Origin: Porticoccus hydrocarbonoclasticus MCTG13d
GTDB lineage: Bacteria; Pseudomonadota; Gammaproteobacteria; Pseudomonadales; Porticoccaceae
Reading direction: 5' to 3'
Length of the DNA: 64,000 bases
Assembly (NCBI RefSeq): GCF_000744735.1
Contig: NZ_JQMM01000001.1
Span: forward strand, 558,001-622,000
Part shown: piece after piece, positions 16,937 to 28,239 of the stretch
Layout: each line of letters begins with the position of its first letter
Position numbering within the stretch: the stretch's first letter is position 1
The notes under the pieces: generated by a model
The model's database searches: none
What the model was told of the DNA's origin: nothing
Seen by the model: the letters and a program-made list of their open reading frames with translations, nothing else
Position numbers and translations under genes: made by a program

Positions 16937-17887
16937 TTGTCACAGACTACACCGGATGTTTCGACATTCCAGGGGCTTATTCTGTCTCTGCAACAGTTTT
17001 GGGCAAAGCACCACTGCGTCATCCTTCAACCGCTGGACATGGAGGTAGGTGCGGGAACCTTCCACCCGGCAACTTTCCTGCGCGCCATTGGCCCCGAAAG
17101 CTGGCACAGCGCCTATGTGCAACCCTGCCGCCGTCCTACAGACGGCCGCTACGGTGAAAATCCCAACCGCCTGCAGCACTACTACCAGTTTCAGGTTGTT
17201 CTGAAACCGTCCCCCGATAATATTCAGGAGCTATATCTCGACTCCCTGCGTCAACTCGGCATTGATACCAATATCCACGATATTCGATTTGTGGAGGATA
17301 ACTGGGAATCGCCCACGCTGGGCGCGTGGGGGCTCGGTTGGGAAGTGTGGCTGAATGGCATGGAAGTGACACAGTTCACCTACTTCCAGCAGGTGGGCGG
17401 CCTGGAATGTTTTCCTGTCACCGGTGAGATCACCTACGGTCTCGAACGGATTGCCATGTATTTACAGGGTGTGGATAGCATCTATGACCTGGTATGGACC
17501 GAGGGACCGGAAGGCCGTGTCACTTACGGGGATGTTTTTCACCAGAATGAGGTGGAGATGTCAGCTTTCAACTTCAACGAGGCGAATGTGGATTTTCTGT
17601 TCCACAGCTTCGACGTTTACGAAAGCGAAAGTCAGCGGTTAATTGAAAAAGGCCTGCCACTACCCGCTTATGAAATGGTCATGAAAGCCTCGCACGCTTT
17701 CAATCTGCTGGACGCAAGGCATGCCATTTCCGTCACCGAGCGGCAGCGTTTCATTCTCCGTGTGAGGACCCTGGCAAGAGCTGTGGCCCAAGCGTATTTT
17801 AACTCACGCTTGGTACTTGGCTTTCCGCTCGCTCCACCGGCACTTGCCAGTCACGTTAAGCAGCTGGCAGCAGAGGCTCAAACATGA
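16937..17887 (+). CDS. glyQ: Glycine--tRNA ligase alpha subunit
   Basis: Catalytic subunit of the tetrameric alpha2-beta2 glycyl-tRNA synthetase. The 316 residues match the bacterial class II alpha chain throughout, including [20 protein letters not shown] near residue 35, [20 protein letters not shown] near 57 (motif 2) and [16 protein letters not shown] near 160 (motif 3). The start is TTG at 16937 preceded by GGGGGA; the protein then begins [14 protein letters not shown], aligning with the E. coli N-terminus. Its stop overlaps the glyS start by 4 nt. In Pseudomonas glyQS also lies near gyrB, but there it reads in the same direction as the dnaA-gyrB operon seen from the other side. Confidence 0.96.
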   Translation: MSQTTPDVSTFQGLILSLQQFWAKHHCVILQPLDMEVGAGTFHPATFLRAIGPESWHSAYVQPCRRPTDGRYGENPNRLQHYYQFQVVLKPSPDNIQELYLDSLRQLGIDTNIHDIRFVEDNWESPTLGAWGLGWEVWLNGMEVTQFTYFQQVGGLECFPVTGEITYGLERIAMYLQGVDSIYDLVWTEGPEGRVTYGDVFHQNEVEMSAFNFNEANVDFLFHSFDVYESESQRLIEKGLPLPAYEMVMKASHAFNLLDARHAISVTERQRFILRVRTLARAVAQAYFNSRLVLGFPLAPPALASHVKQLAAEAQT

Positions 17888-19977
17888 GTTCAGATTTTCT
17901 TATTGAAATTGGCACAGAAGAGCTCCCGCCAAAGTCACTGTTGAACCTGTCAGAGGCTTTTCGGGAGGAGGTTGTAAATCGCCTTTCCGGGCTAAAGCTG
18001 AATTTTGGTACCGTTTCCTCATTTGCATCGCCCCGTCGTCTGGCAGTGGTTGTCCGTGCGCTCGATCCGATGACCCCCGGGCAGGAAACCGTCAACTGGG
18101 GGCCACCCAAATCTGTTGCATTCGATCAGGCTGGTATGCCAACCCGCGCCGCCCAGGCCTTTGCCGAAAAAAACAACTGTCCACTAACTGCGTTAGCGGA
18201 CATGGTTGAGCACGATGGCAAACAGGAAAAACTGTGCCACAGGGCCAGCCAACCGGGTCAATCAACCGCGGCCCTGCTGGGGGATATCGTGTCCGGCGCT
18301 CTGACAGCATTGCCCATTCCAAAGCGCATGCGCTGGGGTACACGCCGCGAAGAATTCGTCCGGCCCGTTCACTGGATTGTTATGTTATTCGGTAACGATG
18401 TTGTCAATACACAGATAATGGGCCTGCTCGCCGGAAACCGAAGTCGCGGTCACCGTTTCCATGCCCCCAATGAGATCGTTATTGACAGTCCGGCCAGCTA
18501 TTGTCAGCAACTGAAGCAGGCTTACGTGTTGGCAGACTTTGATGAACGTCGCCATTTAATTCGGGAAGGCGTCCACGCCGCCGCCAAAAAAGCCGGCGGC
18601 CATGCAGCTATCGATGACGATTTGCTCAATGAAGTGACCGCCCTCAATGAGTGGCCCGTACCATTGGTGGGCCATTTTGAAGCACGCTTTCTCGACGTTC
18701 CCGCAGAAGCTCTGATCTCTTCCATGAAATCTCACCAGAAATATTTTCACGTGCTGGATGACAGCGGCAAGCTAATGCCCATCTTTATTACCGTTGCCAA
18801 TATAGAGAGCACTGACCCCGAGCAGGTAATCCGCGGCAATGAAAGGGTGATACGACCACGCCTGTCAGACGCGGCCTTCTTTTACGAAACTGACCGGCAA
18901 ACCACGCTGGCCAAACAGCGCGAGTCACTTCGCAGCATTGTGTTTCAGGCGAAGCTCGGATCACTATTTGACAAAACTGAACGGGTTGCCAGTCTGGCCC
19001 GGGCATTATCGGAGACAACCGGTGCCGACGGCGCGCTGGCATTTCGGGCCGGGGAACTGAGCAAGTCGGATCTGGTTAGCGAAATGGTCGGTGAGTTTGA
19101 CGACTTACAAGGAACCATGGGCCGCTATTATGCAATCCACGATGGTGAAGACCCCGAAGTAGCCAATGCACTTTTTGAACAATACCTGCCCCGTTTTGCC
19201 GGTGACATCATTCCCACCACCAGGACCGGGATTACCCTGGCGATCGCCGACCGCCTCGATACCCTCGTTGGTATCTTTGGTATCGGGCAACCGCCCAGCG
19301 GCTCGAAAGACCCCTTTGCCCTGCGCCGGGCAAGCCTCGGCGTATTACGGATTATTGTCGAACACAAAATCGATATTGATCTCAGTGCAGCACTGAATCT
19401 GGCTCTTACCCAACACATCGACACATCGACGCTGGTGGAGAGTGCTGACCACATTAATAAGCAAGTGCTCACTTACATGCTGGATCGATTTAAAGGGCGA
19501 TATGAAGATGAGTATATCCCTGCAGAGGTCTTCCAGTCTGTCGCTGCGCGACAGCTCAGCAACCCGCTGGATATTCATCTACGGGTAATGGCTGTTCACG
19601 CCTTTAACCAACTGCCGGAAGCCGAGGCACTTGCTGCCGCCAACAAGCGTGTGTCCAATATTCTCTCCAAACAAGTCGATCTGCCTGATGGCAGGGAGGT
19701 GAACCAGGCCTTGCTTGTCGAACCCGCCGAACAGACACTTGCCACAACACTCACAGCACTGACCGGTACAGTCGGACCACTCCTTGAAGCCCGGGATTAC
19801 ACCAGCGCGCTAAAGGAGCTGGCAAAATTGCGGGACCCAGTCGATCAGTTTTTTGATGAGGTCATGGTCATGGCAGAGCAGTCAGAAGTGCGTATGAACC
19901 GCCTTGCGCTGTTACAAAAGCTTCAGGCATTGTTTCTGAACATAGCGGATATTTCCCTGTTGGTACCGGCCAAGTAA
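17884..19977 (+). CDS. glyS: Glycine--tRNA ligase beta subunit
   Basis: Beta subunit of glycyl-tRNA synthetase, needed for tRNA recognition. The 697 residues are full length (E. coli 689). The start [18 protein letters not shown] is the conserved N-terminal signature, and an HD-like domain lies near residues 330-480 ([24 protein letters not shown]). A C-terminal anticodon-binding (DALR) domain follows, with [20 protein letters not shown] near residue 660. It overlaps glyQ (ATGA) and gmhB (TAATG), so the genes form a tightly coupled operon. Confidence 0.96.
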   Translation: MSSDFLIEIGTEELPPKSLLNLSEAFREEVVNRLSGLKLNFGTVSSFASPRRLAVVVRALDPMTPGQETVNWGPPKSVAFDQAGMPTRAAQAFAEKNNCPLTALADMVEHDGKQEKLCHRASQPGQSTAALLGDIVSGALTALPIPKRMRWGTRREEFVRPVHWIVMLFGNDVVNTQIMGLLAGNRSRGHRFHAPNEIVIDSPASYCQQLKQAYVLADFDERRHLIREGVHAAAKKAGGHAAIDDDLLNEVTALNEWPVPLVGHFEARFLDVPAEALISSMKSHQKYFHVLDDSGKLMPIFITVANIESTDPEQVIRGNERVIRPRLSDAAFFYETDRQTTLAKQRESLRSIVFQAKLGSLFDKTERVASLARALSETTGADGALAFRAGELSKSDLVSEMVGEFDDLQGTMGRYYAIHDGEDPEVANALFEQYLPRFAGDIIPTTRTGITLAIADRLDTLVGIFGIGQPPSGSKDPFALRRASLGVLRIIVEHKIDIDLSAALNLALTQHIDTSTLVESADHINKQVLTYMLDRFKGRYEDEYIPAEVFQSVAARQLSNPLDIHLRVMAVHAFNQLPEAEALAAANKRVSNILSKQVDLPDGREVNQALLVEPAEQTLATTLTALTGTVGPLLEARDYTSALKELAKLRDPVDQFFDEVMVMAEQSEVRMNRLALLQKLQALFLNIADISLLVPAK

Positions 19978-20606
19978 TGACCAAGCTGGTAATCCTCGAC
20001 CGGGATGGTGTTATCAATCAGGACTCCGACAATTACATCAAGACTGTCGATGAATGGATACCTCTGCCCGGCAGTATAGATGCCATAGCCAGGCTTAACC
20101 GGGCCGGTTACAGCGTAGTCGTGGCGACCAACCAGTCCGGTATTGGGCGAGGGCTGTTTGATCTTGATGACCTGGAAGCCATGCACGAAAAGTTGTCCGG
20201 GCTGCTGGCACAACAGGGTGCCGAGTTGGCGGGAATATTCTATTGCCCCCATACACCAGATGATCACTGTCATTGCCGAAAACCGGCACCCGGGCTTATC
20301 GATGCCATTGCCAGTGAATTTGGTGTGTCACTGAACGGCGTTCCCCTGATCGGCGACAGCCTGCGGGATTTACAGGCTGGCTTGAGCCACCAGTGCACCC
20401 CCATTCTGGTACGTACCGGCAAAGGTACCGCCACAGAAAAAAAACTGTCTTCTCAACCGGAAATTGAGTTACAGCAAGCACCAGTTTTTGATGATCTGGA
20501 CCAGGCTGTGGATTATTTACTGGCCCAGGACAAGGACAAGGACAAGGACAAGGACAAGGACAAGGACAAGGACAAGGACAAGGACACAGGAATTTTTTAT
20601 GAATAA
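19977..20606 (+). CDS. gmhB: D-glycero-beta-D-manno-heptose 1,7-bisphosphate 7-phosphatase
   Basis: HAD-family phosphatase of ADP-heptose synthesis for lipopolysaccharide core. HAD motif I is LDRDGVIN near the N-terminus, and motif II is VVATNQSGIGRG. The zinc-binding loop CPHTPDDHCHCRKP lies near residue 90, and motif IV is GDSLRDL near residue 123. The catalytic domain ends near 180. The last 30 residues are unusual: an Asp followed by nine Lys-Asp pairs, then TGIFYE, encoded by nine AAGGAC repeats. The tail is outside the conserved fold and probably tolerated. It overlaps the glyS stop by one base and the following acyltransferase by 8 nt. The gmhB-plsC pair beside glyS matches Pseudomonas. 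Confidence 0.93.
   Translation: MTKLVILDRDGVINQDSDNYIKTVDEWIPLPGSIDAIARLNRAGYSVVVATNQSGIGRGLFDLDDLEAMHEKLSGLLAQQGAELAGIFYCPHTPDDHCHCRKPAPGLIDAIASEFGVSLNGVPLIGDSLRDLQAGLSHQCTPILVRTGKGTATEKKLSSQPEIELQQAPVFDDLDQAVDYLLAQDKDKDKDKDKDKDKDKDKDTGIFYE
20532..20585 (+). repeat. (AAGGAC)9 tandem hexanucleotide repeat inside gmhB
   Basis: Nine exact tandem copies of AAGGAC, preceded by a partial copy, encode the Lys-Asp tail of GmhB. Copy-number change would keep the frame. The array ends 13 nt before the next gene's start codon and includes its upstream region. Confidence 0.97.
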
Positions 20607-21327
20607 GCCAATTATGCTCCTGCGTTCAATGCTGTTTTATCTGCTTTATATGCTGATAGTCTTTGTTTTTGGCCTTATTTCTACCATTTCTGGGCCTTTT
20701 CTAGGCTACCTGAACCGTCACCGTCTACTCACCACTGCCGGCATGCTGATTAACCGTGCGCTGAGTCTCACCTGCGGTATTAACGTCCAGGTAGATGGCC
20801 TGGAAAATGTTCCCCATACCCCGTGCGTTATCCTCAGCAAACACCAGTCAACCTGGGAGGTTTTTTTCCTGCAGCGGCTCTTTATGCCCGTCAGCACCAT
20901 CCTGAAACAGGAATTACTGAAAATACCATTTTTTGGCTGGGGTATCCGCCTGATGCACCCCATTGCCATTGATCGCAGCAACCCACGCCAGGCCATGAAG
21001 CAGGTTATGCAGCAGGGCACACAACGTATCAGCGAAGGGAACCGGGTGGTTATTTATCCAGAAGGGTCCCGCATCCCTTTTGGTAAAATTGGCAAGTATG
21101 GACGAAGTGGTGCCGCCCTGGCGATTGCAGCGGGTGTGCCCATCATTCCGGTAGCCCATAATGCGGGCTATTGCTGGCCGGCCCGGCAACTAATGAAACG
21201 ACCGGGTACGATCCATGTCATTATTGGCAAGCCCATTCTTGTGACACCGGAGAGCAACAGCCAGGCTGTTACAGAGCAGGTCAAAGACTGGATTGAGACA
21301 CAGCAGCTGAGATTGGCAGACCAGTAA
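20599..21327 (+). CDS. 1-acyl-sn-glycerol-3-phosphate acyltransferase (PlsC family)
   Basis: Transfers an acyl group to lysophosphatidic acid or a similar lysophospholipid at the inner membrane. The 242 residues start with a hydrophobic anchor (about 8-40). The acyltransferase motifs follow: SKHQSTWE (catalytic His near 79; the usual HX4D is HX4E here), an FGWGIR-type motif II, YPEGSR (motif III, near 155) and IPVAHNAG (motif IV). The KHQSTWE variant is usual in the group that neighbours gmhB in Pseudomonas (LptA/PA0005-like). ATG 20599 has AGGA 7-8 nt upstream and overlaps gmhB by 8 nt. The frame is open upstream through the repeat, where it would read Arg-Thr pairs, but no start with a ribosome site is seen there. 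Confidence 0.9.
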   Translation: MNKPIMLLRSMLFYLLYMLIVFVFGLISTISGPFLGYLNRHRLLTTAGMLINRALSLTCGINVQVDGLENVPHTPCVILSKHQSTWEVFFLQRLFMPVSTILKQELLKIPFFGWGIRLMHPIAIDRSNPRQAMKQVMQQGTQRISEGNRVVIYPEGSRIPFGKIGKYGRSGAALAIAAGVPIIPVAHNAGYCWPARQLMKRPGTIHVIIGKPILVTPESNSQAVTEQVKDWIETQQLRLADQ

Positions 21328-21412
21328 GTTTTCCATCACAAGCTGTTAGATTTTCTACCCATACTCTCCTAGACTGAACTGTGTGATTCCACAACCAGCG
21401 TGGGTTTTATGA

Positions 21413-21586
21413 ATGAAAAATCTAGATAAAGGCGCTTATATTGGAGAGGATCGGCGCAAAGAGCAGCGTCGGAAAAATCCCGATAGGCGAGATGACATAC
21501 GCTTTGAACCGAACAAAGAGGATCGCAGGGATAATCGTGGTCGCCGGAAAACGGATGGCGATGTCTGGCGGGATCACGAAGAATAG
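21413..21586 (+). CDS. Small highly charged protein of unknown function (57 aa)
   Basis: An open frame of 57 codons, ATG 21413 to TAG 21584-21586. The product is dominated by Arg, Asp, Glu and Lys, with spaced repeats of the form DRR (EDRRKEQRR, NPDRRDD, KEDRRDN, GRRKTDGD). Similar short DRR-rich proteins occur in marine gammaproteobacteria as I recall, without known function. The ribosome site is weak (GTGGG 8 nt upstream). A strong terminator begins 31 nt downstream. Composition is biased in a way random frames rarely are, and the gene lies alone between plsC and the convergent gyrB. It could bind nucleic acid or be disordered; that is speculation. Confidence 0.6.
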   Translation: MKNLDKGAYIGEDRRKEQRRKNPDRRDDIRFEPNKEDRRDNRGRRKTDGDVWRDHEE

Positions 21587-21616
21587 CAGCACGCCCGGAA
21601 AACAGGCAAACAAACC

Positions 21617-21649
21617 ATTAAAAACCCGACAAAAAGTCGGGTTTTTAAT
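21617..21649. terminator. Bidirectional terminator between the 57-aa gene and gyrB
   Basis: ATTAAAAACCCGAC and GTCGGGTTTTTAAT form a perfect 14-bp stem with a 5-A loop. A/T tracts inside both arms serve both directions, ending the small gene rightward and gyrB leftward. Confidence 0.92.
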
Positions 21650-21664
21650 TTAAAAATCAGCTAG

Positions 21665-24103
<2,439 letters not shown>

Positions 24104-24126
24104 TCATATTAATTTCCGGATGTAAA

Positions 24127-25230
24127 TTACTCAGTGCAATGCTCTTCCCGAACAGAACCCTGTTCCACGTGGAACAACCTAAGTTCGCTTGTTGTCTCAG
24201 ACCAAAGATCCAACAGGTCCCTCCGCTCTACCCCCGTGACGAATATCTGAGCACCGAGGGCACTTAGCTTTTCACAAACCTGCTGTCTGTGTTTTATATC
24301 CAGTTCTGCCGGTAGATCATCTATCAAGTAAAGGCCGGACCGACCGGTTTTATTATAAAAAAGATAACCTTGTGCAACTTGCATAGCCGTTGCCAACACT
24401 TTTAGCTGCCCGCGGGATAGAATATCACTGACGTTCTGTTTCTTTATCCTGATCCGCAAATCCGCACGGTGGGGGCCATGATGGGTGGTTTTTAGCAGAC
24501 GATCTCTCGGGCGATCTTTGTGTAGCACCTCGGGCAGACCCACCGCTTCATCCCAGCCAGGGTTAATAATGAAGTCCACATCACCTAAACCCTCAGATAG
24601 CTCACAAGCCACCTGTTTGACTATGGGTAACAAATCATTGAGATAGGCATTTCTCGAGGTATTTATCTGTTGCGCGAGATCGACAAATTCAGTATCCCAT
24701 ACAGCCAACAACTGTTCGTCTATTCTATCATGTCGCATTAGCGAATTGCGTTGTTTCAGTACACGCTGATAGCGTCGTACCAACTGTTTGTAGTTGTGTT
24801 CCACGTGGAACACACCCCAATCGATAAATCGACGTCGATACTGTGGCCCACCCCCAATCAGGTCAAAGCCCTCGGCATTTAAAAGCAACAATGGCAAAGT
24901 TTCAGCAAGAGCCGATGCGGCCGCAATTGGTTGTCCATTTATTTTGAATAAGAAATCGCCCTGGCGGCCGCGAGAAACACCTATCGGGGTTGAAACACCG
25001 GAAGATTCGCGCAAACCATACGCGGTACAGACCTGCTCTTGGGTATTTATGACGGTGTTGAGTACACGACTTCGGAAGGAACGACCACGACCCAACAAAA
25101 AAATCGCCTCCAGGATGCTGGTCTTGCCGCTACCGTTGGGGCCGTGGAAAAGGTTCACCTGCGGAGAAAGAGACAGCTGGATGTGCTTCAAATTTCTCAA
25201 TCCGTGCACATGCAACTGTTTAAGATACAT
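24127..25230 (-). CDS. recF: DNA replication and repair protein RecF
   Basis: SMC-like ATPase that loads RecA at gaps and replication-fork damage. The 367 residues carry Walker A (HGPNGSGKTS, Lys36), a signature-type motif (LSRGQLKVLATAMQ near 275) and Walker B/D-loop (LYLIDDLPAELD near 305). It lies between dnaN (37 nt) and gyrB. The coding sequence contains two perfect parS sites, both reading Phe-His-Val-Glu in the protein: one near residue 140 (GVFHVEHN) and one near the C-terminus (RLFHVEQG). ATG 25230 fits the family start MYLKQLHVHGLRN. Confidence 0.97.
   Translation of the reverse strand: MYLKQLHVHGLRNLKHIQLSLSPQVNLFHGPNGSGKTSILEAIFLLGRGRSFRSRVLNTVINTQEQVCTAYGLRESSGVSTPIGVSRGRQGDFLFKINGQPIAAASALAETLPLLLLNAEGFDLIGGGPQYRRRFIDWGVFHVEHNYKQLVRRYQRVLKQRNSLMRHDRIDEQLLAVWDTEFVDLAQQINTSRNAYLNDLLPIVKQVACELSEGLGDVDFIINPGWDEAVGLPEVLHKDRPRDRLLKTTHHGPHRADLRIRIKKQNVSDILSRGQLKVLATAMQVAQGYLFYNKTGRSGLYLIDDLPAELDIKHRQQVCEKLSALGAQIFVTGVERRDLLDLWSETTSELRLFHVEQGSVREEHCTE
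24161..24176. promoter_or_regulatory. parS: parS centromere site (copy 1, in recF 3' end)
   Basis: TGTTCCACGTGGAACA, a perfect 16-bp palindrome identical to the consensus ParB nucleation site of Pseudomonas-type chromosomes. ParB is encoded at 36034 in the same window. Confidence 0.95.
24797..24812. promoter_or_regulatory. parS: parS centromere site (copy 2, in recF)
   Basis: A second perfect TGTTCCACGTGGAACA, 636 bp from the first. It should nucleate ParB spreading near the origin. Confidence 0.95.
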
Positions 25231-25267
25231 TGACTGCGTCTATTGTTATATCCAAAACAGAAACGCT

Positions 25268-26371
25268 CTATAGGCGCATCGGCATTACCACGTAGACAGC
25301 ACCCTCAGTCGCGGGGTCTTCGATCAGCGCACTGCTGTTTGCATCGGACAGGGTGAATCGGACCTCCTCCCCACGTAAGACATTAAGCACATCAATGACA
25401 TAGCTAACATTAAAACCTATTTCCAATTCACCAGCATCATAGTTAACGGCTACGTCTTCCTGGGCCTCCTCCTGCTCCGGGTTATTCGCTGTCAACGTCA
25501 ACAAGCCATCACTGAGAAGCAAACGCACACCGCGGTACTTTTCATTGGAAAGGATCGCGGTGCGACTAAATGCCTGACGAAGCTCCTCCCTCCGACCGAT
25601 GAGTTGTTTATTGCCGCCTTTGGGCAAGACACGCTGATAGTCAGGATAGGCGCCATCAACCAATTTTGAAGTAAAACGAAATTCTGGTGTTGAAACCCGT
25701 ATGTGATTATTGCCAAGTACGACTTCAACCCCGGCATCTTCAACGAGCAGGCGGGACAGCTCCAAAACACCCTTGCGTGGGATAATGACCTGTATCGCGT
25801 CGCTGTCGAGATTCTCCAGGGGGGCGTCACGCATGGCCAACCGGTGACCATCGGTTGCAACCACCCGGACTCGGCCTTCACCGACCTCAAGCAGCATGCC
25901 ATTCAGGTAGTAACGTACATCCTGCTGAGCCATGGCAAATGCTGTGCTATCCAGCAATTGTTTGAACGTGTACTGGCTCAGGGAAAACTCCCTATTACCA
26001 GGACCATCTTCTACACTCGGAAATTCATTTGCCGGCAGTGTTGACAGGGTAAAACGGCTCCTACCACTCGTAACGGTTGCACGACCCGCATCCACCGAGA
26101 TAGTCAACTCTGCACCCTCGGGCAAGGAACGACAAATATCCATCAATTTTCGACCGGGCACCGTGATTTCACCATCTATAACCGGACTATCACCCAGATC
26201 CAGATAACCAAGAATCTCCACCTCAAGATCCGTTCCAGTTAACGATAAACGACCGTCACTCAATCCAATCAGCACATTCGATAGGATGGGTAAGGTCTGA
26301 CGCCTTTCAACAACGCCAACCACCAACTGCAGGGGCTTAAGAAAATCTTCTCGCGATACGGTGAACTTCAT
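25268..26371 (-). CDS. dnaN: DNA polymerase III beta sliding clamp
   Basis: Ring-shaped processivity clamp of the replicative polymerase. The 367 residues (E. coli 366) form the three clamp domains of about 120 residues each. The start MKFTVSREDFLKPLQLVVGV and the ending AVYVVMPMRL are diagnostic. Second gene of the dnaA operon, 94 nt downstream of dnaA and 37 nt before recF. The 94-nt gap is long enough for an internal promoter, though I see no clear one. Confidence 0.98.
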   Translation of the reverse strand: MKFTVSREDFLKPLQLVVGVVERRQTLPILSNVLIGLSDGRLSLTGTDLEVEILGYLDLGDSPVIDGEITVPGRKLMDICRSLPEGAELTISVDAGRATVTSGRSRFTLSTLPANEFPSVEDGPGNREFSLSQYTFKQLLDSTAFAMAQQDVRYYLNGMLLEVGEGRVRVVATDGHRLAMRDAPLENLDSDAIQVIIPRKGVLELSRLLVEDAGVEVVLGNNHIRVSTPEFRFTSKLVDGAYPDYQRVLPKGGNKQLIGRREELRQAFSRTAILSNEKYRGVRLLLSDGLLTLTANNPEQEEAQEDVAVNYDAGELEIGFNVSYVIDVLNVLRGEEVRFTLSDANSSALIEDPATEGAVYVVMPMRL

Positions 26372-26465
26372 TAGCTATCTTCCAACAAGTAAATAAGGCT
26401 GGCTATCTGAGGGTTACTATTATGATCTATCCTGGATTCCGGGAACAGTTTTTGTCATCAGACAC

Positions 26466-27896
26466 TCAGGTGGTCAATGCCCGAAGTAGTTGCTTGAAGT
26501 CCTCACCTATATCACGACTCGTTTCCTGCAACTCCTTGACCTTGCGGCAAGCGTGGAGGACCGTTGTATGATCCCTGCCACCGAAGGCCTCCCCTATTTC
26601 CGGTAAGCTGTGATTTGTCAGTTCCTTGGCCAGGGCCATTGCCACCTGTCGTGGTCTGGCGATTGACCGGCTTCTACGTTTTGAAAGAAGCTCAGACAGT
26701 TTAACCTTGTAATATTCAGATACCACCCGCTGGATATTATCGATGGTCACCAGCTTATCCTGCAGGGCTAGGAGATCCCGAAGTGATTCACGAATAAGGT
26801 CTATATCTATTGCTCTACCGGTAAAGTGGGCACTTGCTATAACTCTTTTTAAAGCACCTTCAAGCTCTCGCACATTTGACCGGATACGCTGGGCAATAAA
26901 AAAAGCGGCGTCGGTCGGCAGCTCAACCTTTGCTTGGTGGGCCTTTTTAATAAGAATCGCTACGCGGGTTTCCAGCTCCGGTGGCTCTACCGCAACAGTC
27001 AGCCCCCACCCAAAACGGGATTTGAGGCGCTCTTCAAGACCATTGATTTCTTTTGGGTAACGGTCACAGGTCAGTATCATTTGCTGACCGCCCTCAAGGA
27101 GTGCATTGAAGGTATGAAAAAACTCCTCCTGGGATCGCTCCTTGCCTGCAAAAAATTGGATGTCATCAATCAACAAAGCATCTACGGAACGGTAGAAGCG
27201 CTTGAAATCGTTGATAGCATTTAACTGCAATGCCTTGACCATATCCGCAACAAAACGCTCAGAATGCAGATAAATAATCTTTGCATTGGGCTTCTGCAGG
27301 CGCAGTGCATTACCCACAGCATGCATCAGGTGAGTTTTACCCAACCCAACACCACCGTAGATAAAGAGGGGGTTATAAGAGCCCCCGGGGTTTTCGGCAA
27401 TCTGCTTCGAAGCAGCCAGTGCCAGCTGATTTGATTTCCCTTCTACAAACGAAGAAAAAGTAAAAACTTCATTTATATTGCTCTGATGATTCAGGCCACC
27501 CTCAATACCACTGTTTCTTGTGGCTGAATGTGTTTGTGGTCGGGGTGGAACAGTAGCTGACACCGGAGCTGAAACAGCAGTATCAACCTCTATATCAGTA
27601 GATGCCTGCGAAACAGCTACACCTCGCTCCCTTTCCAGGACCCCTGATTCTACCGTAACGGCACATCGCTCCCCACAAACCTGCTGATAAATATCGACTA
27701 TTCGATCAAGAAATTTGTCCGACACCCAGTCTTTCACAAAACGATTGGGTGCCAGCAGACAGACACTGTTTGTGGTGGTCGACCCTGTAGATTGTGAGGT
27801 ATCGAGTTTTAGTGGCCTTATCCAGGTATTGAATTGTTGTGCTGGCAACTCTTCCTGAAGATAACCTAGACACTTTTCCCATAAAATTTGAGCCAA
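26466..27896 (-). CDS. dnaA: Chromosomal replication initiator DnaA
   Basis: AAA+ ATPase that binds DnaA boxes and opens oriC. The 476 residues show domain I (1-85, [18 protein letters not shown]), a variable linker rich in Ser, Thr and Val (90-150), the AAA+ domain with Walker A Lys187 (GGVGLGKTH) and Walker B (LLIDDIQFF), and the C-terminal DNA-binding domain. That domain carries the signature [15 protein letters not shown] near residue 440. It leads the operon leftward. Its upstream region contains three DnaA boxes, consistent with autoregulation. In Pseudomonas the next gene across the origin is rpmH; here it is mnmE in the same direction. Confidence 0.98.
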   Translation of the reverse strand: MAQILWEKCLGYLQEELPAQQFNTWIRPLKLDTSQSTGSTTTNSVCLLAPNRFVKDWVSDKFLDRIVDIYQQVCGERCAVTVESGVLERERGVAVSQASTDIEVDTAVSAPVSATVPPRPQTHSATRNSGIEGGLNHQSNINEVFTFSSFVEGKSNQLALAASKQIAENPGGSYNPLFIYGGVGLGKTHLMHAVGNALRLQKPNAKIIYLHSERFVADMVKALQLNAINDFKRFYRSVDALLIDDIQFFAGKERSQEEFFHTFNALLEGGQQMILTCDRYPKEINGLEERLKSRFGWGLTVAVEPPELETRVAILIKKAHQAKVELPTDAAFFIAQRIRSNVRELEGALKRVIASAHFTGRAIDIDLIRESLRDLLALQDKLVTIDNIQRVVSEYYKVKLSELLSKRRSRSIARPRQVAMALAKELTNHSLPEIGEAFGGRDHTTVLHACRKVKELQETSRDIGEDFKQLLRALTT

Positions 27897-28239
27897 ACCA
27901 AACCCCTTCTTAGCTTTGTAGGCGGCACGAAAATGCGGATACTTCGTGTTGTTTTTATGGACTCAGTCTAGCGATAAAAGACTCAGTTATCCACACCTAT
28001 CTGGCATTATCTTAACAGGCAAAAAACTAATTATATTTATATTTATCAGTAAGTTATCTAATGCAATAGGTTTTATGTTATGCACAGAAAAAAAGTTTGT
28101 AATGGTTATTTTTTAATCAAAAACTGTGGATAACCTGTTATCAAAATGTGTGTTTACTGGGGATTTGCTGTCAATGAGATTTTGTAGGCGGCCGGTGTAA
28201 CTGGCCTGCAGTGATTAATGACTGTCCGTCCCAAAAAAG
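27897..28239. promoter_or_regulatory. dnaA upstream region with DnaA boxes (secondary oriC-like region)
   Basis: A 343-bp AT-rich interval with three consensus DnaA boxes: TTATCCACA at 27987-27995, TTATGCACA at 28078-28086, and TTATCCACA on the minus strand at 28125-28133. GACTCAGT is repeated at 27960-27967 and 27980-27987. It surely serves as the autoregulated dnaA promoter. It could also be a remnant half of an ancestral rpmH-oriC-dnaA junction. Confidence 0.7.

Noticed and set aside
20464-20598. In-frame N-terminal extension of the acyltransferase through the repeat (Arg-Thr pairs)
   Set aside because: The frame is open only because the repeat has no stops; the ATG at 20599 has a ribosome site and begins the normal hydrophobic anchor.
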